The translations under genes and the position numbers were made by a program. From assembly GCA_018907035.1 (NCBI GenBank), contig JACCIC010000095.1:1875001-1939000 (forward strand): a DNA stretch of 64,000 nucleotides, written 5' to 3'. Positions 37,481 to 47,880 of the stretch are shown one piece after another. Origin of the DNA: Sycobia sp. Sy_11. Taxonomy: Eukaryota; Arthropoda; Insecta; Hymenoptera; Epichrysomallidae. Within the stretch, counting starts at the first letter, position 1, and each line of letters starts with the position of its first letter. The notes beneath the pieces are model-generated. The model did no database searches. It saw nothing but the letters and a program-made list of their open reading frames with translations, and was not told the DNA's origin.

Positions 37481-37828
37481 ATGCGGGGAAGAACCAAGAG
37501 CGGGATTGATGTGCGAAGAAGAACACGCTACTTGTCGAAGATCGATCTGGAGAGCGCATATTTTCAAGTACCAATGGAGGAAGATAGCAAAAACTATACG
37601 GCGTTCGCAGTACCGGGTCCAGGGTTATACCAGTTTACTCAAATGGTCGGCTGGTACGCTCGGTTCATCCCGAATGAATCGCAGATGAAGGTGCCACCGG
37701 CGGGGCTACTCAGCAAGAAGACTAAGTGGAAGTGGGGGATCAAGTTGTCGAGGAACCGTAGAGGGTGTTGGAGGCAGATTTTATGGAGTTCCCAGCGAGT
37801 AAGGCGAGAAATAAATACCTGCTCGTGA
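37481..37828 (+). pseudogene. Reverse transcriptase fragment, internal deletion
   Basis: A 115-codon frame. Residues 17-55 match the palm motif-A region of Ty3/gypsy reverse transcriptase (YLSKIDLESAYFQVP, with the motif-A aspartate at residue 22, up to LYQFTQM). From residue 56 the sequence is that of the later connection region (VGWYARFIPN ... KKTKWKW). About 130 residues that normally lie between, including the YxDD catalytic motif, are absent, yet the join near 37645 keeps the frame. After about residue 86 similarity is lost. It cannot encode an active polymerase. Confidence 0.75.
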
Positions 37829-38045
37829 TGCAGGATTTATTTACACATTGGATAGAGGTGAAACCGATGCGAACGGCTGACGGAAAAGGGGTCGGGAAGG
37901 TGTTGAAGGACCTAGACATCTTCTTAATGGGACACGCTGGAGTACTTCCTAACTGATAATGGTAAGGAATTCGACAACAAGCACCTAACGAAACTACTAG
38001 AAGATTATGGAGTGACCCATACGAGAAACCCCCATACCCCATACC
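37765..38045 (+). pseudogene. Integrase core fragment, frameshifted
   Basis: Residues 5-35 (ADFMEFP, then KYLLVMQDLFTHWIEVKP) match the start of the retroelement integrase core, with the first catalytic aspartate in ADF. The frame ends at a stop near 37955. Homology resumes one frame over with LTDNGKEFDNKHL, which holds the second catalytic aspartate (codon 37955-37957), and YGVTHTRNP. The final glutamate region is lost where a CCCCATA duplication meets the purine tract. One frameshift lies between about 37930 and 37950. Confidence 0.75.
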
Positions 38046-38047
38046 CC

Positions 38048-38061
38048 AAAGGGAGGGAAAA
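38048..38061 (+). other. Polypurine-tract-like sequence
   Basis: AAAGGGAGGGAAAA directly follows the integrase remnant. That is where the plus-strand primer of an LTR retroelement is expected, just before the 3' LTR. Confidence 0.4.
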
Positions 38062-38272
38062 CCGTGCGAGGGGTGGGTGCAAGAATGTGGCGGTAAAGTC
38101 GCGGCAAAGCGGCCATCTTGGTGGCGCGGGACGTAAATGGCATATTGCCGTATTGTATATATATGTATATATAATGTTCGCCGGAGGGAAATAAACTGAC
38201 ATCATATTCACCTCGAAATTTAGTTTCTTTATTCTGCCTGAGAATTCATATCCAACGGTCGTTTTTCCCCAG
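38062..38272 (+). mobile_element. Candidate 3' LTR remnant
   Basis: GC-richer sequence after the purine tract with a TATATATGTATATATA box (about 38155-38172) and an AATAAA signal at 38190-38195, the U3-R layout of an LTR. The far end is not clear: it may stop at the CCCCAG near 38272. No 5' partner is present, so the ends cannot be fixed. It contains CGGCCATCTTGGTGGCGC (38108-38125), resembling the GGCCAT/GCGCC blocks near 16.5 and 60.1 kb. Confidence 0.35.
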
Positions 38273-38620
38273 GGCCTATTTCCCGAAGACCTCGCCCAGA
38301 AGGAGAGGAGAGAAGCAGTAAACGAGACGGCGTTAAGGGGAAACTTACTTTGTCAAGGTAAGAAATTACCATCGTCACAATATATATACTGGCAGTACGA
38401 TATACTAGACGTGGCCGGTGCACCGCAGGCCGTGGCCGCATGGCTATACTCACACACACGACTGAAAATCCATCGAGGTAATAGAAAAAAAATATGTGTC
38501 TACCTATGGATAAAATTTGTCGAGGGTCTTTTCTTAATTCTCATTTTTTGTTTTATTGCCCCCTCCCTCTGGCCGTTCCAAGTCAAAACGCGCGCCGATT
38601 GGCCGATTCGCTATACCTAA
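38195..38620 (+). CDS. Open frame with splice-like borders
   Basis: A stop-free 141-codon frame without an obvious ATG start. A segment of gene-like codon use (GLFPEDLAQKERREAVNETA, from 38273) begins right after TTTTTCCCCAG, a good splice acceptor, and ends at CAAG|GTAAGAAA, a good donor (exon 38273-38358, 86 bases). A second acceptor/donor pair (CACCGCAG at 38421-38428, GAG|GTAATA at 38478) would bound a 49-base exon after a 70-base intron. I do not recognise the protein. It may be a host exon, coding sequence of another element, or chance. The 38500-38620 part is hydrophobic and less convincing. Confidence 0.25.
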   Translation, partial: TDIIFTSKFSFFILPENSYPTVVFPQGLFPEDLAQKERREAVNETALRGNLLCQGKKLPSSQYIYWQYDILDVAGAPQAVAAWLYSHTRLKIHRGNRKKICVYLWIKFVEGLFLILIFCFIAPSLWPFQVKTRADWPIRYT

Positions 38621-38629
38621 AGCCTGCCT

Positions 38630-39780
38630 TCGCACGCCTCTTCGCTGTCGTTTTATCGATATTGTACGATAAATATTTAATAGGCGATGCTCGTGTTATC
38701 GCGCATTGCTTGGTCAGCACAAAAAAACGCCAGACTTCGAAATATTTTAGAAGTAATGCAATTATGCCAGTAAAAAAGTTCCCCGTATAAGGTACCCATC
38801 TTCTTTGTCCTCTATCGATTATGGAACTGATGATTTTTGTCCGTTTCCTAGTCTCGTTATTTTCTATCGCTACCAATAACGCTCGCGCCATACAACGCGT
38901 ATGCTTGCAATATTGGTTGGGAAAAGCACGGAAGCCAGAAAAGTGACTAGGGGTAAAGCGAGAGGGAGCCATAAATTTAATTTAAAGAATTAAAACGTAT
39001 CTACCTCTCTTACTAGACGCCCCCCCTCCACTTTCACACAGACTTCTTTAATGATATTGTGTTTGGGTTATTCGCAGTCCGACGGCGATTACTCGCAGGG
39101 TGAAATAGTAAAATATACTTATCTGTATTATGTGTATAAATTATAATACTAAAAAAGGAATTGTATTCATAAATTTTCAGATCGTGCATACTGCATAGTA
39201 AAGTTATTGATCGATATAGACACTTTGACCACTCAAATGATAATAGCCAGAATTAAAATTATTATTATTTTTTTTATACGAAGACGTTGAGTATCTCTAC
39301 TTCCGCTCAGATTTGAAATCGTCAGCATCCTATGATTCTACTGCACAAACGAAAAGTATTTCAACTCACGTTTGCGGATTCACAGTCGCAGTTCCAACCA
39401 GCGTATATAGTACTAATTCTCTTTGTACAATTTTTAGTTGGAATATTTCCTGTTCAAAAGAACTTCATGCATATATATATATATATCAGGATTTCAAAAA
39501 AAAAGCTGCAGGTATTTTGCGATATATGCTGCTTTTATATATAAAATAATTTTGAATTGAAAAAGAATGATAGGAAGCTATTATTACTCCGATTCTTCGA
39601 AATTCCTGAGCTTGTATTTCCTTCCGTTTCTCGCCCCCCACCCTCTCCCACCTACAGTTATCCTACACACACATAATATATATAGTAATATACTCGAGGG
39701 GTTCAAATATTGTACACCCGCCGGGAATCGAAAAACACCATCAAAGGGGATGAGAGCGCATCTCGGTACTATTATACTGT
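38630..39780. other. Mixed DNA, nothing recognised
   Basis: No supported gene. A 129-codon minus-strand frame (38583-38972) has no known domain. A short (TA)n lies at 39470-39487. Confidence 0.35.
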
Positions 39781-39797
39781 ATATGTATATATGTACA

Positions 39798-39803
<6 letters not shown>

Positions 39804-39859
<56 letters not shown>
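39804..39859. repeat. (TA)n microsatellite
   Basis: TA run of about 56 bases preceded by TATG/TACA variants. Confidence 0.95.
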
Positions 39860-39861
<2 letters not shown>

Positions 39862-40119
39862 CATATATACTATAATACTGAGGACCAAGACTGTGGCGCA
39901 TTGCGACCACGCATGTGAAGATATCTATATATACGCGCACAGGCACGTATATAAATGGTATATACCACGTACGTATCTATAAATATAGTAAACAAAAACA
40001 CATGCAAGAGCGCGATAATAATAGAGCGGCGCTGTATGCGTACTATAACTCTATATACACACTGGCTCGCTTATCCGTCCTACCGCGTAACTATAAAGAT
40101 ATATATATAGACGAGCCGA

Positions 40120-40480
40120 ATACAGGGAGTAAGTTCTCGCGCGCGCAGGGGGAGAGAAAGGGGACCGGGGAACGGGAGAGAGGGGGGGGGTCGCAGAGAA
40201 GCGATAGGGGAGCGGCGGCGAGTCGCGCGCGCTCTCGCTCTCTCATTGACCCAGTTACCTAGTACACTTGACCGAGCTCTTCGTGCCCGCGCTTCTGCAC
40301 ACACACGCGCGCGCGCGCCTACAGACATACGAGCACGAACGCGTGCGTGTGCCCGCGCACGCATACGCACACGCGCACCTAAGCTTAGAGACTTAGTCGT
40401 AATACGATCTATAACTTGCACTCTCTCTTTCTCTTCCTTTCACGAGCGCGCGCTCGCGCACGCACGCGTATATACATACA
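40120..40480. other. CpG-rich block
   Basis: GC-rich DNA with a GA/G-rich stretch, a (CA)n(CG)n tract (40299-40319) and many CACG/CGCG words. Arginine-rich frames on both strands are compositional. Confidence 0.3.
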
Positions 40481-40523
40481 AATCACCATCCCCCACCCTC
40501 CTCGACGACATCGACGATGGTTG

Positions 40524-40525
<2 letters not shown>

Positions 40526-40579
<54 letters not shown>
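40526..40579. repeat. (TA)n microsatellite
   Basis: TA run of about 54 bases. Confidence 0.95.
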
Positions 40580-40581
<2 letters not shown>

Positions 40582-40739
40582 TCGAGGACTTTCGTCGACG
40601 ACGCGCGGCCATGATGGCTTAATAATTATACGAATGGTGGCGGGGGAGGTGGTTATGTTCCTTTTCTTCTTCATTTTCTTTCTAGAATGTGCGCTGTTTA
40701 GCAAAATTATTATGGCCTGAATAAAGTATTCGTTTTTTT

Positions 40740-41290
40740 GTTTTTCTTTTTTCACCTACCCCGGTGTATGAAATATCTATCGAAAAACTAAGGTTAGAAG
40801 TAGATCATTCTGTTTGATCAAATTGTTCCACCAAATCGGAATATTGTCGTATTTAATGCACGAATTAAGTATTCCGAATTATTTATTATAGTGTACATGT
40901 CAATATTCAGGAAAATGATTTTAATATGAAAAAAAAATCATTACGCTCGCATTATAATGTAGATATTTATTTTTTAAACAGTTGTTCATATAATTCAATT
41001 ATTACGCAAAATCATTTATTTTCCATTGAACAGATTTTTGTAAACACGCTTAATCTATCGCGTATTAAGTTATCTTGTCCAGATAACTTTCTGAAGATTA
41101 TAATAGTTTCTGTTTTCTAAATTACTTAAATTTTGATCTTGAATCCATGGTCGTTATTTTTCTTCAGAAATTCTACTACGAATGACATTGATTTTTAACA
41201 AATGCGTAAAATTTACTGTTACAAATTTACAAATCCCACTTTCGACCAATGTATAGGATATATATCAAGAATATTTTAGTATATGTTTGC
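40740..41290. other. AT-rich DNA, nothing recognised
   Basis: No gene or element seen. Confidence 0.4.
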
Positions 41291-41298
41291 TAAATAGT

Positions 41299-41322
41299 AA
41301 AAAAAAAAAAAAAAAAAAAAAA
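41299..41322. repeat. Poly(A) run
   Basis: A run of about 24 bases. The following 100 bases turn abruptly GC-rich (41330-41400), so it may mark an old retroposition or indel boundary. Confidence 0.9.
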
Positions 41323-41602
41323 TAGAAACGCCAGCGCACAAAAATGCGACGTCGTGCGTTGACCAACAGGCGGCGACGCGCCGCTTTCGACGCGCAGACG
41401 CACGTATGTCATTATTGGTTCCCGACCACCCATATATGGAACTGGAACATAATAAAATACGAGCTCAATTCATATAACGGCCCCTCGTATGGGCTCTCGT
41501 GAAATGGTGGTTGAAAGCGCCGCTTTAAGGGAGCGATAATCCTCCGACCCTCTGTAGGAATAATTTTTCACCCCCTGGGTTTTAGTGGGCAAAAGTCATA
41601 GT

Positions 41603-41605
<3 letters not shown>

Positions 41606-41653
<48 letters not shown>
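41606..41653. repeat. (TA)n microsatellite
   Basis: TA run of about 48 bases. Confidence 0.95.
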
Positions 41654-41659
<6 letters not shown>

Positions 41660-41788
41660 TATTTCCCACTGTCTGTGTATATGCGGGCGCACTTGGCTTG
41701 TATACTTGGCATGAATCGCCTACTTGTGGGGCGGGGGTGCTATAGGAACGCCATGTAAATGGCAGGAGGCATTTATTTTCAATATGGG

Positions 41789-41790
<2 letters not shown>

Positions 41791-41863
<73 letters not shown>
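41791..41863. repeat. (GA)n microsatellite
   Basis: GA run of about 73 bases with one GGA slip near 41846. Confidence 0.95.
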
Positions 41864-42012
41864 TTTCATCCAAAAATTGAGAGATCTGATGAGTATACAA
41901 CTGACCTATAATTGCGACTAGTAAAAATCAACATATTCTCCGTTTCAAAAACACACACTTCATACGTGAAGAGGGGGTCAGTCAAGATTATTGGAATTAA
42001 ATCGTATGCCCA

Positions 42013-42013
<1 letters not shown>

Positions 42014-42055
<42 letters not shown>
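42014..42055. repeat. (TA)n microsatellite
   Basis: TA run of about 42 bases. Confidence 0.95.
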
Positions 42056-42059
<4 letters not shown>

Positions 42060-42199
42060 CACAACTCCTGAAATTTCTAATATGTAATCATCTTTATATT
42101 TAAAAAAGTGAACAATTTATACTCAAAACTTGTTTGAATATCTAGAATAAGTGTGCATTGTTATTATTTTTGTTGTTGTTATTATTGAATTTCCTCCCT

Positions 42200-42340
42200 C
42201 TCGCCCCGGCGTCGCGGTAGCGCGACCTTGGAATTTATCACAGCGACCTCGGCCCACAGCGACGTCATGTGTATAGCGCGCGGGCGCGAAAACGACGAGG
42301 AAAACGATCTTGAAATGCTCGCTGGCGCAAGGACGGGTAC
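42200..42340. other. Short CpG-rich patch with CRE-like site
   Basis: Contains the direct repeat CACAGCGAC (42239-42247 and 42255-42263). The second copy runs into CGACGTCAT, a CRE-like word. It could be a small regulatory patch. A 74-codon frame starts at 42228 but has no known domain. Confidence 0.25.
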
Positions 42341-42783
42341 GGAAGGGGGAAATATTTATTATTATAGTTCGTTAAATAAATTTCGCGAGAGAGCTGGGTA
42401 TTTACACAGAGAACGAACGTGGAATTACGCTAGCATAAGAGTTTTCTTATAATTGAACCGAGGTTGTTATTATTATAGGAATATGTTAAATAGATCCAAG
42501 AAGAGAAAGAGCTAGATATTATATATATATCAGAGAGGAAGCGAATGTAATTTTATATACTGAAATCCTTAAAAATTGTATCTATCCTTGAATACCATGC
42601 AGCATTTTTATCTATATTTTGAGAATTCCAAATTCACTACTGATATCTTTTTTTATCATCTTGAGGTCATTGTTATTCTATTTGTGTTCGTGCGTGAATG
42701 TACGTAAATGATATAAAATAATTGTCATTAACTTCTGACATACGCAGTTTTTTTAAACTATTCGGTGTCTAACGGCACATGTG

Positions 42784-42835
42784 CGTAAAGTCGTACTTTG
42801 CGGCCTCGAAACGGTCTATAAAGTACGACTTTACG
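42784..42835. repeat. Perfect 16-bp inverted repeat (hairpin)
   Basis: CGTAAAGTCGTACTTT (42784-42799) is exactly complementary in reverse to AAAGTACGACTTTACG (42820-42835), with a 20-base loop. The left arm abuts a 10-base palindrome, GCACATGTGC (42775-42784). It is not simple sequence, so it stands out from the AT palindromes elsewhere. Confidence 0.9.
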
Positions 42836-43076
42836 GGTACTCTGTCAAAAAACATTTTTGGCAACTTTATTGTAAAACTGTATTTTAAAGTTCTATTTTA
42901 TGACCCGGGCGCGAAAACTGCTCTTGGGCATGCAACCATAAAACAAGTAAAATAATTAAAAAACTTAAAGATCTTGCGAAAAAAATTCCCAGATAATTTG
43001 AGGGTTTTCACGTTCTGGAGGATTTCTAAAGACACCCAGAATGCAAGTATGGATTTTGCGCCAAAAAAGGTGAGAT

Positions 43077-43078
<2 letters not shown>

Positions 43079-43128
<50 letters not shown>

Positions 43129-43130
43129 AG
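43079..43130. repeat. (GA)n plus poly(G)
   Basis: GA run (43079-43120) passing into G-rich sequence. Confidence 0.95.
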
Positions 43131-43258
43131 GGGGGATAATAATTACTGGGGGACGGTCGAGGGAAGGAATAAAAAATAACAGGTGAGCTTCATTTGGCAC
43201 ATACTTGCCTAATCTATAATAATTAAGGGGGGGATTTGGAAACTGACCGACCATTTTC

Positions 43259-43284
43259 TATCTCTCTCTCTCTCTCTCTCTCTC
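43259..43284. repeat. (CT)n microsatellite
   Basis: CT run of about 26 bases, inverted relative to the GA tract 140 bases upstream. Confidence 0.95.
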
Positions 43285-43566
43285 TTTTAAAACGACAGTG
43301 TCGGAATTGCAGCAACAGCATTAGTATTAGTAATAGTAGTAGTCGCAGCCACGTGGATAGAGTTACAATGCTCCGGGTGCGGGTCGCACACCAGTGTTTG
43401 CTCTTTGTGTGAGCTCCCCTCGGCAGTACATAGCCACATACACACATAGCAACATACGTACGTATACCGGAATCGACGTCGTAATTTCCTATACCGAGCC
43501 GAGAACTTATTAACCACTCCCTGCGACTCTCCCGTGATACGATGGATGAAACTATTACCAAAGGGC

Positions 43567-43569
<3 letters not shown>

Positions 43570-43618
<49 letters not shown>
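43570..43618. repeat. (TA)n microsatellite
   Basis: TA run of about 49 bases. Confidence 0.95.
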
Positions 43619-43621
<3 letters not shown>

Positions 43622-43814
43622 AGCGCCGGAAGCGTGGCTTCATGCGGAGATGTTTCAAATATTTACATCCTCCACCAACCACCAGCACCCCACCTCTGAA
43701 CCACGAGCACGAGCCCGGTCCCGAGGGATCGAGAGGAAGTTAGGTACAAATGTATGTATAAAAAGTCGAGAATAGGGGGATTAATTGATTTAGCCGGATA
43801 AATAAATTGAGTTA

Positions 43815-43827
43815 TATATACGTATAC

Positions 43828-43877
<50 letters not shown>
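43815..43877. repeat. (TA)n microsatellite
   Basis: TA run with TACG and TACA interruptions in its first half. A poly(C) run follows at 43914-43925. Confidence 0.95.
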
Positions 43878-43879
<2 letters not shown>

Positions 43880-45118
43880 GAGGAAATGCGGGACAAGGCT
43901 GGAGGTTCACGTGCCCCCCCCCCCCAACTTCGCTCGGTATTATCCCGGTATTAATCGAATACACTCTGGATATTGTGAGTACGCGCGGGCGCGCGCGTGT
44001 TTGTATACGAGCGCATTCGTCACCTTTTGGATTTTTCAAATTTTCGTATACGAAAATGCGCGACGATTAGCTGTTTATTTAGTTTTTTTATTTTTTTTTT
44101 TTTTTTGGGAAACTAGGATGGTGACCATATGCTTCTCACCTTGATTTCTTCGATTTTTTCGTCATATCTCGAATATTTGAACACGTGTTGTCAATGTAAA
44201 AAATGTCTATAGATTTCTTGTTGTTGAGAATAGAGATTGAATGAACTTTTGAATGATGGTTTTCGATACCTAAAAGGACAAATCATGACAGGAAGAACTT
44301 CTTTGCCTAGGAAAATGCGGAATGCTGAGAAAAAGATGAATGTAATTTTTCGAAATGAATACCACGAAACGATACATAATATGGGTAGGAAAAAAATAGA
44401 ATTTTCAAAAGTATAGTTTTCGGATCGAATATTTTCCATACATTATTCCATCTTAAAAGAATTAGGCATTTATGAAATCTCGAATATTGTCGCAGAAAAA
44501 ATTAACATTAAATACAAAGCGGCTGGCGATGTAGGAACTTGAAAATCAGCAACCAAAACAATTGCAAAAATTTTAAGCGAACGGTCTGTTATACTTATTC
44601 TTTCATACATTTTTATTTTCAGGTTCGTCATCAGCCATTAAAAAAACCAACAAAAAAAAAGAGAAGAACATCTGTAAAATATAAAAAGATACCGATTTAT
44701 CATATGATCCCACGTCATATATACATCAGTCTATTCCAGTCACTTTATTTATTAGCCAATAGTTTAAAATTCCTATGTACATAAAAATGGCGCCTTTACG
44801 CTTTTGAAAAAAAAAATAATAAACGGATTTTCGCCCACATATTCGGCCTGATGTACGGAGACACGCACGCGGTGGCGTTAGCGATATCGACAGTCGGCGC
44901 ATACGTTATATAATCTAATAACAGTAATTATTATCGAATTATACTTTAAGGATAGTTCGATGGAGGGATGAGGCACGAGGGATGTGTTTCCTCGAGACCG
45001 TACAATACGACCGCCGACGTATATCGAGCTCGTTATACAATGGCCTATATCTCGATACTTGCACCTCTATAATTGCTAATCGTTTCGAATGATTATCTCG
45101 AATTGATTATATCTTTCT
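43880..45118. other. Mixed DNA, nothing recognised
   Basis: Poly(T) at about 44087-44106. Open frames of 75-87 codons carry no motif. Confidence 0.4.
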
Positions 45119-45120
45119 AC

Positions 45121-45181
<61 letters not shown>
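45119..45181. repeat. (TA)n microsatellite
   Basis: TA run with one TAC break, about 63 bases. Confidence 0.95.
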
Positions 45182-45184
<3 letters not shown>

Positions 45185-45331
45185 TAAAGGAAGGGGTGAG
45201 AAGATAATCAATAGGAAAAAGCAATCTCCAGTGATTTATTAATAATTTTTAATTAAATTTATATTCGATTTTCAATCGAATACACTTAATTGTATGTAGA
45301 CAAAATATATAAAAACTCTATATATTCGTTC

Positions 45332-45334
<3 letters not shown>

Positions 45335-45377
<43 letters not shown>
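45335..45377. repeat. (TA)n microsatellite
   Basis: TA run of about 43 bases. Confidence 0.95.
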
Positions 45378-45379
<2 letters not shown>

Positions 45380-45482
45380 TTGACTGAATATATTGTATTC
45401 ATATAGAATTGCTCGTTCGAAGCGCGACACACTTTCCAAGCGTCACGATATAGGTAACGACCAGGGCAGCGACGCACACCTG

Positions 45483-45487
<5 letters not shown>

Positions 45488-45542
<55 letters not shown>
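45488..45542. repeat. (TA)n microsatellite
   Basis: TA run of about 55 bases followed by a short CA run. Confidence 0.95.
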
Positions 45543-45545
<3 letters not shown>

Positions 45546-45865
45546 CACACACGCACTAAAGAATAATCGGGTGTAAACTCCTACTCTCTCACCTACCGAT
45601 AATGGGAAGATATATTTTTATCTAATATACTTGTTTTCTGATTTTTAAAGTATTGGATAAATTTATATTATTGTTATATTAGTATCTATGTATTCCACAT
45701 TTAGTTTATTTGAGAGTCGTGATTTTTATACTGTCAATTTCATGGTATTTATTGAAATCGTGGTAATTGTTGTACTTTTTACGAAATATTTTATACTTAA
45801 TTGTATCTAGGTTTTAATAATTATTTATTCTATTTTGTATTAATTTTATACAAATAAATGTAGAT

Positions 45866-45935
45866 CTCTTTCTCTCTGTCTTTCTCTCACTATCTGTTTT
45901 TATCTTTCTCTATCTCTCTCTCTATCCCTTTCTCA
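45866..45935. repeat. Imperfect CT-rich tract
   Basis: About 70 bases of CTCT/CTTT words with scattered G and A. Confidence 0.8.
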
Positions 45936-46039
45936 AACAATTATGTATATATACTCGTACACATACTTGGATCATTCTGTTCGATAATATATTTAACACA
46001 TGTTTCATCAGATTAATTAATTAGTATCTCAAACTCCTG

Positions 46040-46078
<39 letters not shown>

Positions 46079-46095
46079 AGAGAGAAGGAGAGATA
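46040..46095. repeat. (GA)n microsatellite
   Basis: GA run (about 46040-46077) with a degenerate tail. Confidence 0.95.
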
Positions 46096-46152
46096 AGAAC
46101 CCGCGTGAATTATCTGATGTACGCACGATTATCTCTTGCAATGAAAATTCAG

Positions 46153-46153
<1 letters not shown>

Positions 46154-46201
<48 letters not shown>
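46154..46201. repeat. (TA)n microsatellite
   Basis: TA run of about 48 bases. Confidence 0.95.
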
Positions 46202-46204
<3 letters not shown>

Positions 46205-46206
<2 letters not shown>

Positions 46207-47020
46207 GTATCTTTTACATATTCTTTGAGGCAATAAAAAATCAAAGAAATAATATTTATATTGTAAAGTTAAAGAAAAAACTATAGATATATAGCTTTAA
46301 TGCCTATAGATCCAGTACTGGGTTAATTGAACCGTTTCTTAGAGTCATACAATTAAACCTAGTAGGTTGTGATAAATTTATACAACTTATCACAATATAT
46401 CTTCGTGATTATGAGGAGTTGATTATATACACAAGTCAACATTCAAAATAGCGGATCCAATATGGCGGACAATTTTTTGGAAGATCCCTCGATTTTTTAT
46501 TTAGAAAATATATATCTATTCATAAATATTCTCTGTATTACCTGATTACAGAGATCTCTTATCAGATATAATTACTATTGACTAAAGAAAAACGAAATTT
46601 CATACCATCATCGTCGTGCATTAAATATAATATATTAATTTTTAATGTAAAGGTGCTATTTTTTACGCTTCAATTTCCAATATTGCATTATGTACAACAA
46701 TATTTCGGCACAGCGATTAGAATAGCCACCATGGGAGTTTTAAAAGAGACTCGCAGTTGCACCATTTTCATACAAAGAAATTCAAAACAAATACGCAGTG
46801 TTACGGACATACACTCTAATAAGTTAAAGTAAATTAGGCAAATAGCTTTGAGACTAGGTATATTTTAGTTCGTATTATTATAATGACTTTTATGGTTTTA
46901 GTTTGTGTTTTGTATATGTTTTTAAATATCTTAGATTGTAGATAATTTCATATCTGTTTAAAAATAGAAAATAAAAAATGTGTATAATGTTTAATTTAAA
47001 GCTATTGTGAATTACAAATA
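46205..47020. other. AT-rich DNA, nothing recognised
   Basis: Holds a YY1/Pho-like CAATATGGCGGAC word at 46460-46472. An 84-codon frame (46578-46832) has no domain. Confidence 0.4.
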
Positions 47021-47022
47021 CA

Positions 47023-47023
<1 letters not shown>

Positions 47024-47073
<50 letters not shown>
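47024..47073. repeat. (TA)n microsatellite
   Basis: TA run of about 50 bases. No further TA tract occurs until 52.6 kb. Confidence 0.95.
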
Positions 47074-47076
<3 letters not shown>

Positions 47077-47796
47077 TTAGAGCGTAGTTTGTAAGGTCTG
47101 CTCATGATTTTGTTAAGTATGATATCAAGTGATACTCCATATAGTTTAAAGTATAATTGTAACCGGGAACTAATGCGATAAAAATAAAATCTTTAAATAA
47201 CGTTTCTCGCGTAATAATATATAGGCTCGATATCGTATATATTTTAAATAAAGAAAATACTTTCTCTGTATCGTCATATCAAGTCCCATATAGAAAAGGG
47301 AAATGTAACGCGATCTCACCGAATCTTAAACTTCGGACAAAGCGGCTTCGCGTGCGTTAGCAATTCAGCGAATTATGATATTAAACTAATGTACAGCAGA
47401 GATTGAAAATTTTCAGATATTCGTTTTGAAAAATAGTAAGTTCATGAAAAATTACTTTGTGATTTTTTATTATGTAAGAAATAAAAATCATAGTTACTAA
47501 TATTATAGCTATAGTAACAATCGCGAGCGAACTCTCGCTATAAGCTCAACTATCTGTACACATAAGATACATGCTTGATACGTGCCGTGACGGGAAAACC
47601 GAAGGTTTTGCCTTAAAATAGCTTGTATACGGAATCACACATAAGGTGAGCGAATAATTGCTATGGGAAAATCTTGAGGTTTTCAAAAGAGTAAACAATT
47701 GTCAAAAAGAGAAGAAGTGAAGTTATCAATTAAAGCAGTATCAAAATAATACAAATACTACTGTTGCAAATCATGAATAAAAAAAAAAAATTAACG

Positions 47797-47852
47797 ACTC
47801 TTAACTTAAGATGCTCTTAATTTAAGAGGACTTAACTTAAGATCCTCCTGTC
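47797..47852. repeat. CTTAACTTAAGAT duplicated palindromes
   Basis: CTTAACTTAAGAT occurs twice (near 47809 and 47830), separated by the palindrome-like CTCTTAATTTAAGAG. The two flanking copies and the centre can pair with each other. The motif lies just past the stop of the minus-strand frame at 47881. Confidence 0.7.
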
Positions 47853-47880
47853 ATACAGCCTAATGCTCTCATTGCATGAA

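Larger units (their letters stand above)
36990..38272 (+). mobile_element. Decayed Ty3/gypsy-type retroelement
   Basis: About 1.3 kb in which gag, reverse transcriptase and integrase pieces follow each other in Ty3/gypsy order. A zinc knuckle is at 37181-37222, a motif-A fragment of reverse transcriptase at about 37530-37645, a chain with integrase catalytic-core features at 37765-38045, then a purine tract (38048-38061) and an LTR-like tail. Protease, most of the polymerase, RNase H and the integrase N- and C-terminal parts are missing. No matching 5' LTR was found upstream. The left boundary is uncertain; sequence from about 36700 on already differs from the CpG block. The element is dead. 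Confidence 0.75.
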
